Positions 23,439 through 33,924 of a stretch of DNA of 64,000 bases are shown piece by piece. The stretch is taken from NCBI RefSeq assembly GCF_014839805.1, contig NC_051142.1, positions 4,216,001-4,280,000 on the forward strand, given 5' to 3'. The notes beneath the pieces were generated by a model. That model ran no database searches. It was given only the letters and a program-made list of their open reading frames with translations, and had not been told where the DNA came from. The first letter of the stretch is position 1; each line of letters opens with the position of its first letter. Made by a program: the position numbers and the translations under genes. Source of the stretch: Manduca sexta (Eukaryota; Arthropoda; Insecta; Lepidoptera; Sphingidae).

Positions 23439-24224
23439 CTAGGTAGAGACCTACAAAGCGAAAATGGTGTGATGCTATGTACGCATGTATGCGTAAAGGA
23501 AAAACAAAGATAAAACACATGTTTAGTCTATCCGGTTGGTTGATTACGGCATTACGTTTCATTAACATTGGTATTGCACAATAAATCAATGTTTTATTGC
23601 ACGTTTTATTTGAAAACAATAAACACATATTTCTTTCTTACATTAACATTCCACGGAGCAATAGAAATTTTAACTCTTGAATAAATAAAAAAAATAAGAA
23701 AAAAGGTTACATTAATTAATATTATTATAAGATTTGGACCAGTATTATTTTGAAGATAATATTTTGCTTAAGAGATTTTTATTTCGATTTTTTAAGCCGC
23801 CGGCATGCCCAATGTTTTGGGGTGTAAAGCCATGAGTTATTACGGTTGAAGATTGATAAGGGAGGGTGTCTTTAATCACAGCCTTGAGGGCTTCATCCGC
23901 ATTTCTCGAAACATGTTATGAGTGACGACTGATTAAAATATCCTATGCTGTATTCTACGCTACATAATAATCGCACTCTTAATAAAATAAGGACCTATTT
24001 CAAAATTGTTAATTTGTGGCAGTCGTCGGAAAACTAAGTTTTATTTGCTATCATTTTTTTAAGTTGCTATGAAATTTAGCTTATTAAAGATAGGTAAATA
24101 ATGAAACCTATAGCATGAAAAAAATGGGAAAAACCTAAAAGGTCACAAACAGAAATTGGTTGTTTGACGATTCCCACAAATTGTCAATTGTCATTATTTT
24201 ATTAAGAGTGCGAAATAATATATA
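23439..24224. other. No recognised features
   Basis: The minus frame at 23434-23628 has no family features. Confidence 0.5.
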
Positions 24225-24253
24225 TGTGTGTGTGTGTATATATATATATATCT
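24220..24253. repeat. (TG)n/(TA)n microsatellite
   Basis: Alternating TATATA, TGTGTG and TATATA tracts in one compound run. Confidence 0.9.
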
Positions 24254-24484
24254 ATAAAGAGTTTATATGGTATTTGCAAGTTGATGTCTCTTCTTGTTAA
24301 AGCAACAATTAGGAAAACGCAAATGATACCAAGAAAATATAAAATGCATTTCTATATGTGCACGCATTCATCTGTATAGATTTATTGATGCACCTACAAT
24401 TTGCCATGCTTATATCCGCTCCACGATTTATTAGACGGCCAATTAAGTGGCACGTATATTTTTTTAATTCAATATCTCCCAAAA

Positions 24485-24575
24485 TAAGATAGCATACCTG
24501 GCAATCAAGCCGAAAACCTGAGACTTCACACTCCAAGTTAGCTGTCAGTAGACCATTGAGCCAAATACATTTTAT
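24485..24575 (-). repeat. Possible tRNA-derived head, decayed
   Basis: On the minus strand TGGCTCAATGG fits an A box, and 'caggttttcggcttgattgcc' about 40 bases later could be a damaged B box. This suggests an old SINE or tRNA-like relic. The minus frame at 24309-24581 overlaps it. Confidence 0.3.
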
Positions 24576-24993
24576 TTGCACAATAATAAAGAGTATTCTC
24601 CAAACATTACCCTTCTTCAGCAGTCGGGTAATAACTTATTACACTCCATTTTACACCCTGTATTGTTTTATTAGTTGTCACTGGACCTTTTGATATACTA
24701 TACATATTAATCTTATTTCGGTATCAGTAGGTACGGCGTAAATCAAAAAACACCTTTTTTCGTGTGAAACCTTTCGCAATATGAACAACCCTCATTTATT
24801 ATTCGTTGGAGGCATTTTTAAAGGGGCTAATGTATGTGACTGGAGAATAGCACTTTTTCATCAACAGTAAATTGATTTGAGTTAATTTAAATGTAATTTT
24901 ATAACGGAGATTTTAATTATATCGAGCTGACTTTTGAACAATTAATTACCTACATGAGTAAGTCAGTCGTTTAGGCGAGGGAGCGCAAAATAT

Positions 24994-25064
24994 GTAAATA
25001 AAATCTTTATTTCTTTTACTTTATAGGGTACGTACAAAGTAAAAGAAATAAAGATTTTATTTAC
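24994..25064. repeat. Perfect palindrome, 29-base arms, 13-base loop
   Basis: Left arm 24994-25022 and right arm 25036-25064 are exact reverse complements. The spacer is ATAGGGTACGTAC. Confidence 0.95.
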
Positions 25065-25353
25065 ACTTATGTCTTAAAATGACTCTTTTTTTCTTCTCGC
25101 GCGGTGCTTTGGGGCGGCATATTTTGATTCAACTCCACGGCAAGAATCCCCACTATGCCACTGGAGCAAATGGCTATACAAAATTGAGGAAATAAACCTT
25201 GTATAAAAACGCGGTAATTAAGGTCCTTATAGGGTTTGTTATTACATTTAATTTAATTATTAAATAATATACATTGATTGTCAAAGAAGTTTCAAATTAG
25301 GTAAACAATTGTTTTACTATTTAACAATTCGTTGGCATAGTGCATTTAATAGC

Positions 25354-25482
25354 TAATGGTAGGATATTTATATCCGCTCGGACAGCAACCACCTTAATCA
25401 AGATCTAAAACCCGCCATAGTAGCACACGTCAGTGCGTAGCGTTCCAGGATCAGCATGTGAATATATACAGATAAGTATAAT
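25354..25482 (+). repeat. B-family repeat, left half
   Basis: It contains 'tatccgctcggacagcaacc', 'aaaacccgccatagtagcac' and 'gcgtagcgttccaggatcag'. The match breaks off where the A SINE begins and resumes at 25813. Confidence 0.65.
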
Positions 25483-25488
25483 AAAAAA

Positions 25489-25812
25489 GCGGCGATAGCC
25501 TAGTTGGGTGTGGAATGGACTGCCGAGACGAATGTCCGCAGGTTCAAATCCCAAGGGCACACACCTCTGACTTTTCTAAAAAAATCATGTGTGTATTCTT
25601 TGTGAATTAATCGTTCGCTTTAACGGTGAAGGAAAACATCGTGAGGAAACCTGCACATCTGAGAAGTTCTCTATAGGAATTTCGAAGGTGTGTGAAGTCT
25701 ACCAATCCGCACTAGGCCAGCGTGGTGGACTAAGGCCTAATCCCTCTCAGTAGTAGAGGAGGCCCGTGCTCAGCAGTGGGCGAGTATATAATACAGGGCT
25801 GATATTATTAAT
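25489..25812 (+). repeat. A-family tRNA-derived SINE, full length, nested in B
   Basis: Complete SINE with A box TAGCCTAGTTGG at 25496-25507 and B box GGTTCAAATCC at 25541-25551. The whole body is present, ending in 'aatacagggctgatattatt'. It is very close to the 48.0 kb copy, so the family was active fairly recently. It interrupts a B element in the same orientation. Confidence 0.9.
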
Positions 25813-25911
25813 ATAATTGTGTTGACTGGTGAGAGGTAAGTTGACACTCTATGTGAACCCTATTCCAATTACCATAAGGTGTAGGGGGGTCACTTTGCCA
25901 AACTCGTATAA
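25813..25911 (+). repeat. B-family repeat, right half
   Basis: It resumes with 'aattgtgttgactggtgaga' and ends in 'cactttgccaaactcgtata', matching the 3' third of the B elements at 8587 and 45773. Confidence 0.6.
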
Positions 25912-26968
25912 AAAATGACCAAAATAACGTTTAATTTATATAAAACCCCACACTCGTATTTACCTCTGCTACCATTGTGCCAAAGATCTTCCACGAATAT
26001 TTTCCCTAAAAATTCCGGTTTTACTTTTCTGATATTTTTATCATTTTGTAGTTCAGTGCAAATATACCGCGTGCGTAAGTGTATTTTGACTGAAAGCGTG
26101 ATGTTGCTGCTGCGACGAATTCTCTTAGAGTAGTAGGTTTTAGGGCGAGTAAAATTAAAATTCATTTTTATTTATGTTTATTTCGTTTAAAACTAATACT
26201 TGCTTATTAAATCTAATCTTCGACTAACTTATTATAAAATGTTATTTTCGAGAAGATAAATATGTGGTTTCGTAAAATAGTATCTATCTAACGCTCTGTC
26301 AAAATGGCCATGTATATTAATAATTACATTTAATTCTAGACTATTCGTGTCTTACAATTCACAAGAAATCAAGGTAATTCGTCAAAATCGTAAATTGGCT
26401 TGTTTATTTTAGAATCGAAAAATAGCTTATATTACATAGTAATATCATGTTTGTGTAAGAAATATGAACGGATATTTTTTCGCATCCATATTGTTAATAC
26501 GTAATAGATTGCTCGTAAAACATCGTTATAAATCAGTAAGTGGTTTCGATATTCGCATGATCGGATTGATTTATGTATTCCTGGACCATTTGTTTTGTTT
26601 TCAATAACCTTCAAGAACAATTGTTCTAAAAATATACTCACGTTTCCACGATCGCATAAAATAAGCTCGAAATAAAATTAAAGAATTACGCGAAGTCAAA
26701 ATGATTTATTGTACTTACGATAACTGCGAACACCGAAAATACTGTTTTATCTCTTTAATTACTCATGTATAATGCGGTGAGAAATATTTTGTTTGGAATT
26801 TTGTTTTATAATAACTACTCCTTGAAAAATAAATGATCTAGTATTCCATAAGAGTATTGATAACCTGTCTAAAGAAAAACTAAAACTTTAACCAGCACCA
26901 ATTTTAAGAATTGTGTGCCTAAGAAATCTTAGTTTACGTTGACTAGCTGAAATCTGCCTTTTATTTTA
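25912..26968. other. No recognised features
   Basis: The plus (25915-26133) and minus (25890-26165, 26432-26641) frames lack family-like features. Confidence 0.5.
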
Positions 26969-27279
26969 TCTTACTTATATTATAATTACGAAACTTTGTT
27001 AAAATGTTTGTATGTTTATTAGAAGTAAACGCCGCAAAAACTGAACCGAAATAGATAAAATTTGGCACGAAGGTAGAATAAATCCTGTATTAAACACATA
27101 CTCTGATGGAAATACTTTTTTTTGGCGTTAAATATATATTGGTGTTGGAATGATGTTTCGGCCCACAAATACATACATAAAGTTTGAGATTAATATACAA
27201 CTACTTTTAACTCGGAAAAGAACATAGTGGCGCTTATTTTGGGAAAAGCCTTTTATATAAAACCATGAGCAAACGCTCG
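26969..27279 (+). mobile_element. Decayed Helitron-like element
   Basis: It opens A|TC at 26969 with 'ttacttatattataattacg', then 'aaaaactgaaccgaaataga' and 'ttggcacgaaggtagaataa'. A likely 3' end at 27279 reads GCAAACGCTCG|T, a mutated CTAG. The layout fits the better copies, but the ends are damaged. Confidence 0.4.
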
Positions 27280-27965
27280 TAATATAAAATTTCTGTAAAT
27301 TTATTATTCTAAACAGAAACTACAAACCGTAGATGTCCGCCAAAGCCATTAAACCATCAAAAGGTAGCCAGGAAAATTAATCCGCAAAATCAAATGCTCA
27401 TGTTTTCTTAAAAAACATTTTTCCTAACCCGCTTAAAGTGTGAGCAAAATTGCCATTTTACTTATACGAAACCAAACATAAAAAGTACCTCTGTATATTT
27501 CCTGTAACATCTTTTACGTTCCATGAATGTTCAATTATATAGAAAATCACATATTCATTGGCTATTTTAGAAGATTATATAATACATTCACCTACGAGTT
27601 TAAAGATGCTTTAATATTTTAGACAATAGCATTAATATTTTGCATAACGAATGTACTATACACTAAAATAAAGCAGGTATTATAGCTTAGGACCTACGCC
27701 AGTTTTCAATTACTAATACAGACTACAACACATTCAAGGAGTTTAACGAGCCATTACCTAATTGTTCATCGTGTTACACTAGTTTCTTTAACATGTAATG
27801 GTTTTAGAACACAGTCTTGTTCACCTAAGGCTGTATTATAATGTATATTAATGTTGCGCATATATGAGAGTTTTACACAAAATTCGGCAAGTTTTGAGAT
27901 ACGATTAGTAAGTATATTATAAGATAATACATATTATAAAGATGCGTCATAGATAATAAATGAAT
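27280..27965. other. No recognised features
   Basis: AT-rich. Confidence 0.5.
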
Positions 27966-28028
27966 CCCTCCTAGCTGAAATTCAGCCACGGCAGCCAATC
28001 GCAACAGAGATCAGCCAGGCATGCAGAT
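27966..28028 (-). repeat. C-family SINE tail fragment
   Basis: 'ctagctgaaattcagccacg' and 'ccaatcgcaacagagatcag' match the tail segment of the C copy at 10568. Confidence 0.45.
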
Positions 28029-28865
28029 TATATATTTTGCTGATATTAGTTTCGCCATTTCCAAATAATTTGGGCAACCTGACTATAACAAATTCATGTA
28101 TCCATTTCTTGCTTATATAGGCACAACGCTAAACTATTGCCCACGAATTTAGGGAGTGGCGTCCAGGTAGAATATCGTCTAGTTTCCCAAATTCCTGGAA
28201 GGTTGCAAATTTAAAAATACCTAAGCGATCTGTGTGTTTACCACAATTATAGCAACAACAATGTCGCACAAAATAATCCACTCATTAAAATGTGTATTCA
28301 ATAGGCTAGTAATAAAGGTATCTGTTTAATACATCGAAACCACATATTTATCATATTTGTTACTTTGTAACTGTTGCCTTAATCTTTTAATATATACCTA
28401 TTGTATATTTAAGTTTTAAACATTATTTTTTACTACGAAGCTGTCTAAATAGAATGCTGTAGTAATAAATCGACGCCAGATTTATAACACATCTCTTATG
28501 AATTTATCTCTGTTTAAACTTCAATCTGATGGCTGTGTCAACCTTATGATAAAATGTTATATAATAATATGAAGAAAAAAATGCGGACGGTGTAGGACAA
28601 TCTAAATGAATCAAGACCAATATAAACACGAATTTTCATCCTCAGTTCAAGCTGGGTACATAAGCGGTTAAGTTTTAATAAACTTTTTGGCACGCACCTG
28701 GCAAATCTCCGTTGCGCAGAAGGAGGCGATACGTTAAACAAATAAGCCAAAACTACTTCCACTAACTTAGCCGTGTTTGGAAATTGTAACGTATGAGTAC
28801 TTTATAATAATACTATATTTAATTACATCCCTTTGAGGCTTAAGGTTAGTTAAAAATATTATATA
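28029..28865. other. No recognised features
   Basis: The minus frame at 28544-28762 is unsupported. Confidence 0.5.
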
Positions 28866-29538
28866 CTAGCTTCCGCCCGCAGCTTCGCCCGCGTGGATTT
28901 CGGACTTCAAAAATGGAGGAGGTGCTCAATTTGTCGGGATGTTTTTTTAAGTATGGTGGTATGCAGGTGGTCCGATTGTCCGGTCAGGGTCTGATGATGG
29001 GATCCTGGTGAAATCGAAGGAAGCTTATAGCAGTATTCACGCGTGATGGCTTATTATTAGCGTATTTCATGTATAACTTTGGTGTTTCTATACCGATTTC
29101 TATGAATCTTCTTTAAGGAATATTTAATAATGTTAACTTTTTTAATTAGGGATGACTGAGAGTGTTATAAACGTAAGAGTAGTCAAATATAATGAGAAAG
29201 CTTCGAACTGCTAAGCTATCGGGAGTTACACGTGTTATTGTGAGTCAACCATAAAAGATAGACATATGCTGTCGTGGGATATTTTTTACATAATTTTAAG
29301 GAGAACATTTCCGTCATACATAATTTCTGCGTAGCTTTAACCATTAAGGTTGCACACGTGACGGAAGCTTAAAAATGGAGTAACTTCTCCCGTTTTCCCA
29401 ACATTTCCCTTCACTGCTCTGCTCCTATTAATTGTAGCGTGATGAAAAGTATACTATAACCAGCACAGGAGTATGACAAATAATTGTACCAAGTTTCGTT
29501 AAAATCCGTCGAGTAGTTTTTGTTTCTATAACGGTTAC

Positions 29539-29611
<73 letters not shown>

Positions 29612-29762
29612 AAGACAGACAGACAGACAGACAAAAATTTTACTAATTGCATTTTTGGCATCAGTATCGATCCCTACTCACCCCCTGATAGTTATTTTGG
29701 AAATATATTTCATGTACAGAATTGACCTCTCTACAGATTTATTATAAGTATATAGATATAGA
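28866..29762 (-). mobile_element. Non-autonomous Helitron, 897 bp, with CAGA array
   Basis: On the minus strand it begins A|TC at 29762 and ends CTAG|T at 28866, preceded by the GC hairpin GCGGGCGAAGCTGCGGGCGG. These are canonical Helitron ends. It has no helicase or Rep frame, so it would depend on an autonomous partner. A (CAGA)n array of about 24 units sits at 29538-29633. The minus-strand 77-codon frame at 29428-29661 is only a Ser-Val-Cys-Leu translation of this array. Confidence 0.75.
29538..29633 (+). repeat. (CAGA)n microsatellite
   Basis: Near-uninterrupted tetranucleotide array with one substitution around 29611. Confidence 0.95.
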
Positions 29763-29772
29763 TTAAAATAAT

Positions 29773-29826
29773 ACCAGGCCTGTATTTATACTAATCTACT
29801 GGTAGCACGGACCTCTTCTAATACAG
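29773..29826 (-). repeat. A-family SINE 3'-end fragment
   Basis: 'ccaggcctgtatttatacta' and 'tagcacggacctcttctaat' are a decayed version of the A 3' end on the minus strand, 11 bases past the Helitron border. Confidence 0.4.
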
Positions 29827-30279
29827 TTTTTGATCTTTATACGAAAAAGAATAAAGCCTTTACTTATAAATAAATTACTAAATTACGCTGGACGCTTATA
29901 AAATAACAAAGTTTGTTGTACTTTATGATATTCTATAACGTTACGAAGCAAAAAGTAGAAAATTGTAGCTAACACAAATGTATGTTTATTTCAACTCTTA
30001 TATTACTGCGGATATTGGGACGATCTTATTCCATTTCAAAGGCTATTTGTACTATTGTATTATTCGTATGTGCCACTGAGTAAATTATGTTTTGAAATTT
30101 ATTTTTTACTTAACATACCTTAGTGACCACACGTAAAACTAACATGACGATATAAATTAGTATACAAAAAAAAGAAAAGGATTTTAAAAAAAGAATCAGA
30201 TTGCTATAGGAGAAATAAAATTAATCACAAAGTTAATCGCCCAACTATTCATTGAAACTCCAAAACGCGCTTTTCGTAA
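29827..30279. other. No recognised features
   Basis: AT-rich. Confidence 0.5.
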
Positions 30280-30650
30280 TTCGAACTATCTGGCACAAGA
30301 CATTCCAGTATACGAAGGCAAGGTGAAAGGCACCTATCGGTCTATCGGGCGGAAATTGCACCCCCAAGGAACGAGGGGGTGATGTAATCTAACCGTTGCG
30401 TGTACCGCGCGCGATCATTAGCACCGTCCACTGATAGTTTCGCCTTTCTTTGCCTTCTCCACGGTTTAGATTCAGTCAAGCTCGGGGCCACGTATAAATT
30501 GTCGGTTAATCAACTTGTGTACGAACGTTTAGGCGTCAGTACGGCAACCGCAGGAAGTTTACGGGGCTTGTCGGCGGCAGGCATTGGCAGAATGACGACC
30601 ACGAATCGCTGCCAAAATCGGAATAGGACCATAATCGAAGACACATAACG
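30280..30650 (+). promoter_or_regulatory. CpG-rich block, possible promoter or exon
   Basis: The block is clearly richer in GC and CpG than its surroundings. It contains a 7-base GC hairpin (CACCCCC...GGGGGTG, about 30359-30381), a TATAAA at 30495, and initiator-like TCAGT at 30473 and 30536. The TATA to TCAGT distance (about 42) is longer than usual. The plus-strand 82-codon frame at 30400-30648 starts with a non-ATG codon and has no family features. It could be a promoter, a 5'-UTR exon or an unrecognised element. Strand is a guess. Confidence 0.25.
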
Positions 30651-30654
30651 GCCA

Positions 30655-30676
30655 ATACAAACTATACAGTTTGTAT
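30655..30676. repeat. Short perfect palindrome
   Basis: 9-base arms (ATACAAACT) around ATAC. Confidence 0.7.
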
Positions 30677-31260
30677 ACTTTTATGTCGTAAATTATTCTT
30701 CCAAATTTGAAAGTTTACCATAAAGTCTTGAAAGTATATGCAATATGTAATTACGTGTAAACTATAAACAAATATTTTGACGTGAACAACACTATCCTCT
30801 CAATCTCACGAATCTAAACAAATTCGCGTTCAGTTTACTATAACCTTAAAACCGTCCGAAAGTCGACAGCCATTACAGTATCGATTTATTTATAAAGGGG
30901 CGATTTCTTCCAAATAATGCGTTGTAAATTATTTTTTCCCTCGACCGTAAAATTATGATCGCGTGAAAAAACCAGTGGACCGGGTGGGCTTCGTAAAGTC
31001 GCACCAAAATGAACTTTCGAAACACTAAGGAAAATGAATTAGGAACTTTTCGAATGGAGCACGCTCCATTATGTTTGTCAGATTATTATTTGTGGCGGGC
31101 CGCCATGACAGTTATCTAGTGTTTATGGTTTCCTTCATATTAGTGGGGAGTAAGAAATAATGTAAACAAATTATACCTTTTGTGAAGATAGGTAAATAAA
31201 CTACTCTCTTGTATGCAAGTGTTGAGTTATAAATATAAATATTCGTCAATTTAATCATGT
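30677..31260. other. No recognised features
   Basis: Nothing supported. Confidence 0.5.
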
Positions 31261-31518
31261 TGACTGCCTCGATGGCGTAGTTGTACTGCATGCGCGGTAC
31301 GGCAGCGCTCTAACGTCCTGGGTTGGAATCCCGAGTCGGACAAAATAATATTTGGGTTTTTCTGCTCAGTATCAGCCCGGAGTCTGGAATTTATGCCTGA
31401 TATGGCGATAGGCTCGCCCCCTATCATATAATGGAACAGAACACACTTGACAAAATGTGCCCTGGTTGCGCCTCACACCGCATACTCCTTTGCGAATAAA
31501 TGCGTGATGTGTGTGTAA
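31261..31518 (+). repeat. D-family tRNA-derived SINE, full length
   Basis: Best D copy. The head TGACTGCCTCGATGGCGTAG carries the A box, and the B box GGTTGGAATCCC is at about 31321. Body: 'atatttgggtttttctgctc', 'agcccggagtctggaattta', 'gatatggcgataggctcgcc', 'gttgcgcctcacaccgcata', ending 'aaatgcgtgatgtgtgtgta'. The head is near-identical in plan to C. From general knowledge, such tRNA-headed elements are common in Lepidoptera. Confidence 0.8.
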
Positions 31519-32087
31519 TTTAATTATATTAACTGCGTAATCAATCACTCAATCGATCATTTCACCACCCGGAGTAATAACATTAAAACGGGGTTTATCT
31601 TATAATTGAATGTTTTTGTTTGTACTGTTTTTTTTAGGACCCCAAATTATGTCAATCTTTGTGGTGACCCTCAAACATATACCATATATTTATAACACAT
31701 AATCTCATAAATTTTATTAACATAATTAATATTGTATAATATTACTTGTTTCACGTAAAACAATTACCAATTTTTGTATTGGCATCAAAATCATTCTCCC
31801 TACAATTGCGTCAATAATGACGACCCTAAGGATTCCTAAATAAAGAATATTTCTACGTGGCACGGCGATAAATTAATTCAATTAATGTATAGATTCAAAT
31901 CACCCAAACTTTTAATACTTAATAATATCTTATCGAATACTAAAGTGGGAAGCGAAAAACTTGAACCGTGACTGGTAATACGAAGACTGTATTAAGCCCA
32001 GACAGCGGCACTGAAATATTCCAATGAAAACATTGGCAAAAATCGAATGTTGAAAACTTTGATAAAATGAATGAATCTACATATATT
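31519..32087. other. No recognised features
   Basis: AT-rich. Confidence 0.5.
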
Positions 32088-32168
32088 TACGCTTTTTATA
32101 CCCAAAAGGTAAGCAGCGATGTAACTAGTTTTTTTGCCATCTATCCCGTTTCATGACGTGAATGGTGT
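32088..32168 (-). repeat. D-family 3'-end relic
   Basis: The minus strand gives a decayed 'tgccttacctttTGGGTATAA' end as in D copies. It is interrupted on the right by an A SINE. Confidence 0.35.
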
Positions 32169-32505
32169 CTCATCATCATCAGCCCTGTATTATATATTGT
32201 CCCACTGTAGAACATGGGCTTCCTCTACTACTGAGAGGGATTAGGCCTTAGTCCACCACGCTGGCCTAATGCGGATTGGTAGACTTCACATACCCTCGAA
32301 ATTCCTATAGAGAACTTCTCAAGTATGCAGGTTTCCTCACGATGTTTTCCTTCACCGTTAAAGCAAGAGATAATTATTCACAAAGAATACACACATATTT
32401 TTTTAGAAAAGTCAAAGTATGCCCTTGGGATTTGAACCTGTGGACATTCGTCTCGGCAGTGCGTTCCACAACCAACTAGGCTATCGCCGCGTATGTGAAT
32501 GGTGT
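32158..32505. repeat. Target-site duplication bracketing a SINE
   Basis: GTGAATGGTGT occurs at 32158-32168 and again at 32495-32505, directly flanking the A SINE. This is the expected footprint of target-primed reverse transcription. Confidence 0.8.
32171..32490 (-). repeat. A-family tRNA-derived SINE, full length
   Basis: Minus-strand SINE from the head GCGGCGATAGCCTAGTTGG at 32490 down to a (GAT)n tail at 32171-32179. The plus-strand frame at 32276-32479 is its shadow. It is flanked by an 11-bp direct duplication, which fixes its ends. Confidence 0.9.
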
Positions 32506-32541
32506 GAACAATGAAAATTAATGAAACTATTTGTATATAAA

Positions 32542-32750
32542 ATAGCTTTAGGTCGCTACTTCGCCCGGGTAAAAAGTTTCTCCAGGGTAGAATTACCGCT
32601 ATACTTTCTCAGGATAAAAGTAGCCTATATCCTTCCTAGAATCTCTAATTATATCTATTCCTAATTTCATAAAAACTCGATTCAATGCTTCAGCCGTGAA
32701 AGCGTCACGAACACACAGAGTTACTTTCGCAATGATTATATAGCTATGGA
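32542..32750 (-). mobile_element. Short Helitron relic
   Basis: On the minus strand it starts A|TC at 32750 and ends near a mutated CTAG (ATAG on plus) at 32542, with the damaged GC hairpin just inside. The internal 'ggataaaagtagcctatatc' and 'aatttcataaaaactcgatt' match the Helitron end at 63867. Confidence 0.55.
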
Positions 32751-33924
32751 TATATACCTATTAATATGGCATTAACTCATGTATTTAGTGTAGGCGTACG
32801 GTCGTTTTAAGCTGCGACTTTCTGATTTTAATCTCCCCGAAATCAATAAGACTTTATAATATTACATTTGAAAATAATAGACATTATTAATTGTCCCAAT
32901 TAGATTTACACCATAGTTGTAAATATATTGCCACTAAACATGGATCTCTTTATATCTCTGCTTACCCCATAAGCAACAAGACCGTGGCTATTTTGTATTA
33001 ACAAACTCTGTACTTTAAACAAAGTGCGTTGTATAAACACAGGTGAGAATGATTTTGAAATTGTTTTCCTAACTGAGCAGATGTATATTTTCTCAGCACA
33101 TTCTTGATTATTCAATGCGTTGGGCATCTAGTTAACAAAATAAAACATAAACTCTAGACTCTGGTTATATAGTTCTCATCAATATAAATATAGGAAAACG
33201 CAATACTGTGCAACTGACGATATACTTTAGTAAACTCTTTTTTACTATATTTTATTCTTTCATTGTATCACAAATATACAAAATCGTGTCTGTATACTAC
33301 ATAGGTAAACAATGACTATGCAATTCCAGTTGAAACAGGTGTCATTTATATTAAACTGAGTTTCCGCCAGTACGTAAAACATTTAATTCAAAAACATATT
33401 GCAATGCTACTTTATACATAGAGTCTTAATTGATAAACACTGCGATACCAACAGAAATCAACCTTACATTATGGTGAGGGTGTGGTTGGCATTTACCCTG
33501 GATCGCCGGGGGCACTTAATACGTGAACTACCGTTGACACACGTTTTTGCTTCGTCAATCACCATTACTTGTTATTGGTTATTGAATGTAGGCGGTTATG
33601 TACGTAATGGTTGGTATATAGTAGTATGACGTCAAGCTAGAAGTCTATTATTGTGATATTATATGTCGCGATTATAAAAATGCCATAGAAAATTATTTAC
33701 GAATTTTGAGTTTTCAAATATCTTTATAACAACGGCGAATACAAAAATAAAATTTCGGTAGTAAAAGCCATAAAAGTTGGAACAAAACTTCAAAGAGAAA
33801 CGAAATCGAAAGTAATGGAATTCTGAAAGTACTAGGATACCATGGAATGGTCGGAGTGCGTCGCGAGCCCAAAGATCTTTAATTAAAGTATAGTTTAATT
33901 TTTGACCAATGGTGGTGTGTTTAA
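32751..33924. other. No recognised features
   Basis: Frames at 32906-33127 (minus) and 33399-33629 (plus) are unsupported. Confidence 0.5.

Noticed and set aside
25541..25551. tRNA-like A and B boxes suggesting tRNA genes
   Set aside because: They sit in SINE heads. No cloverleaf with an intact acceptor stem was seen anywhere in the window.
29428..29661. Minus-strand frame with repeated Leu-Ser-Val-Cys
   Set aside because: It is a translation of the (CAGA)n microsatellite inside a Helitron.
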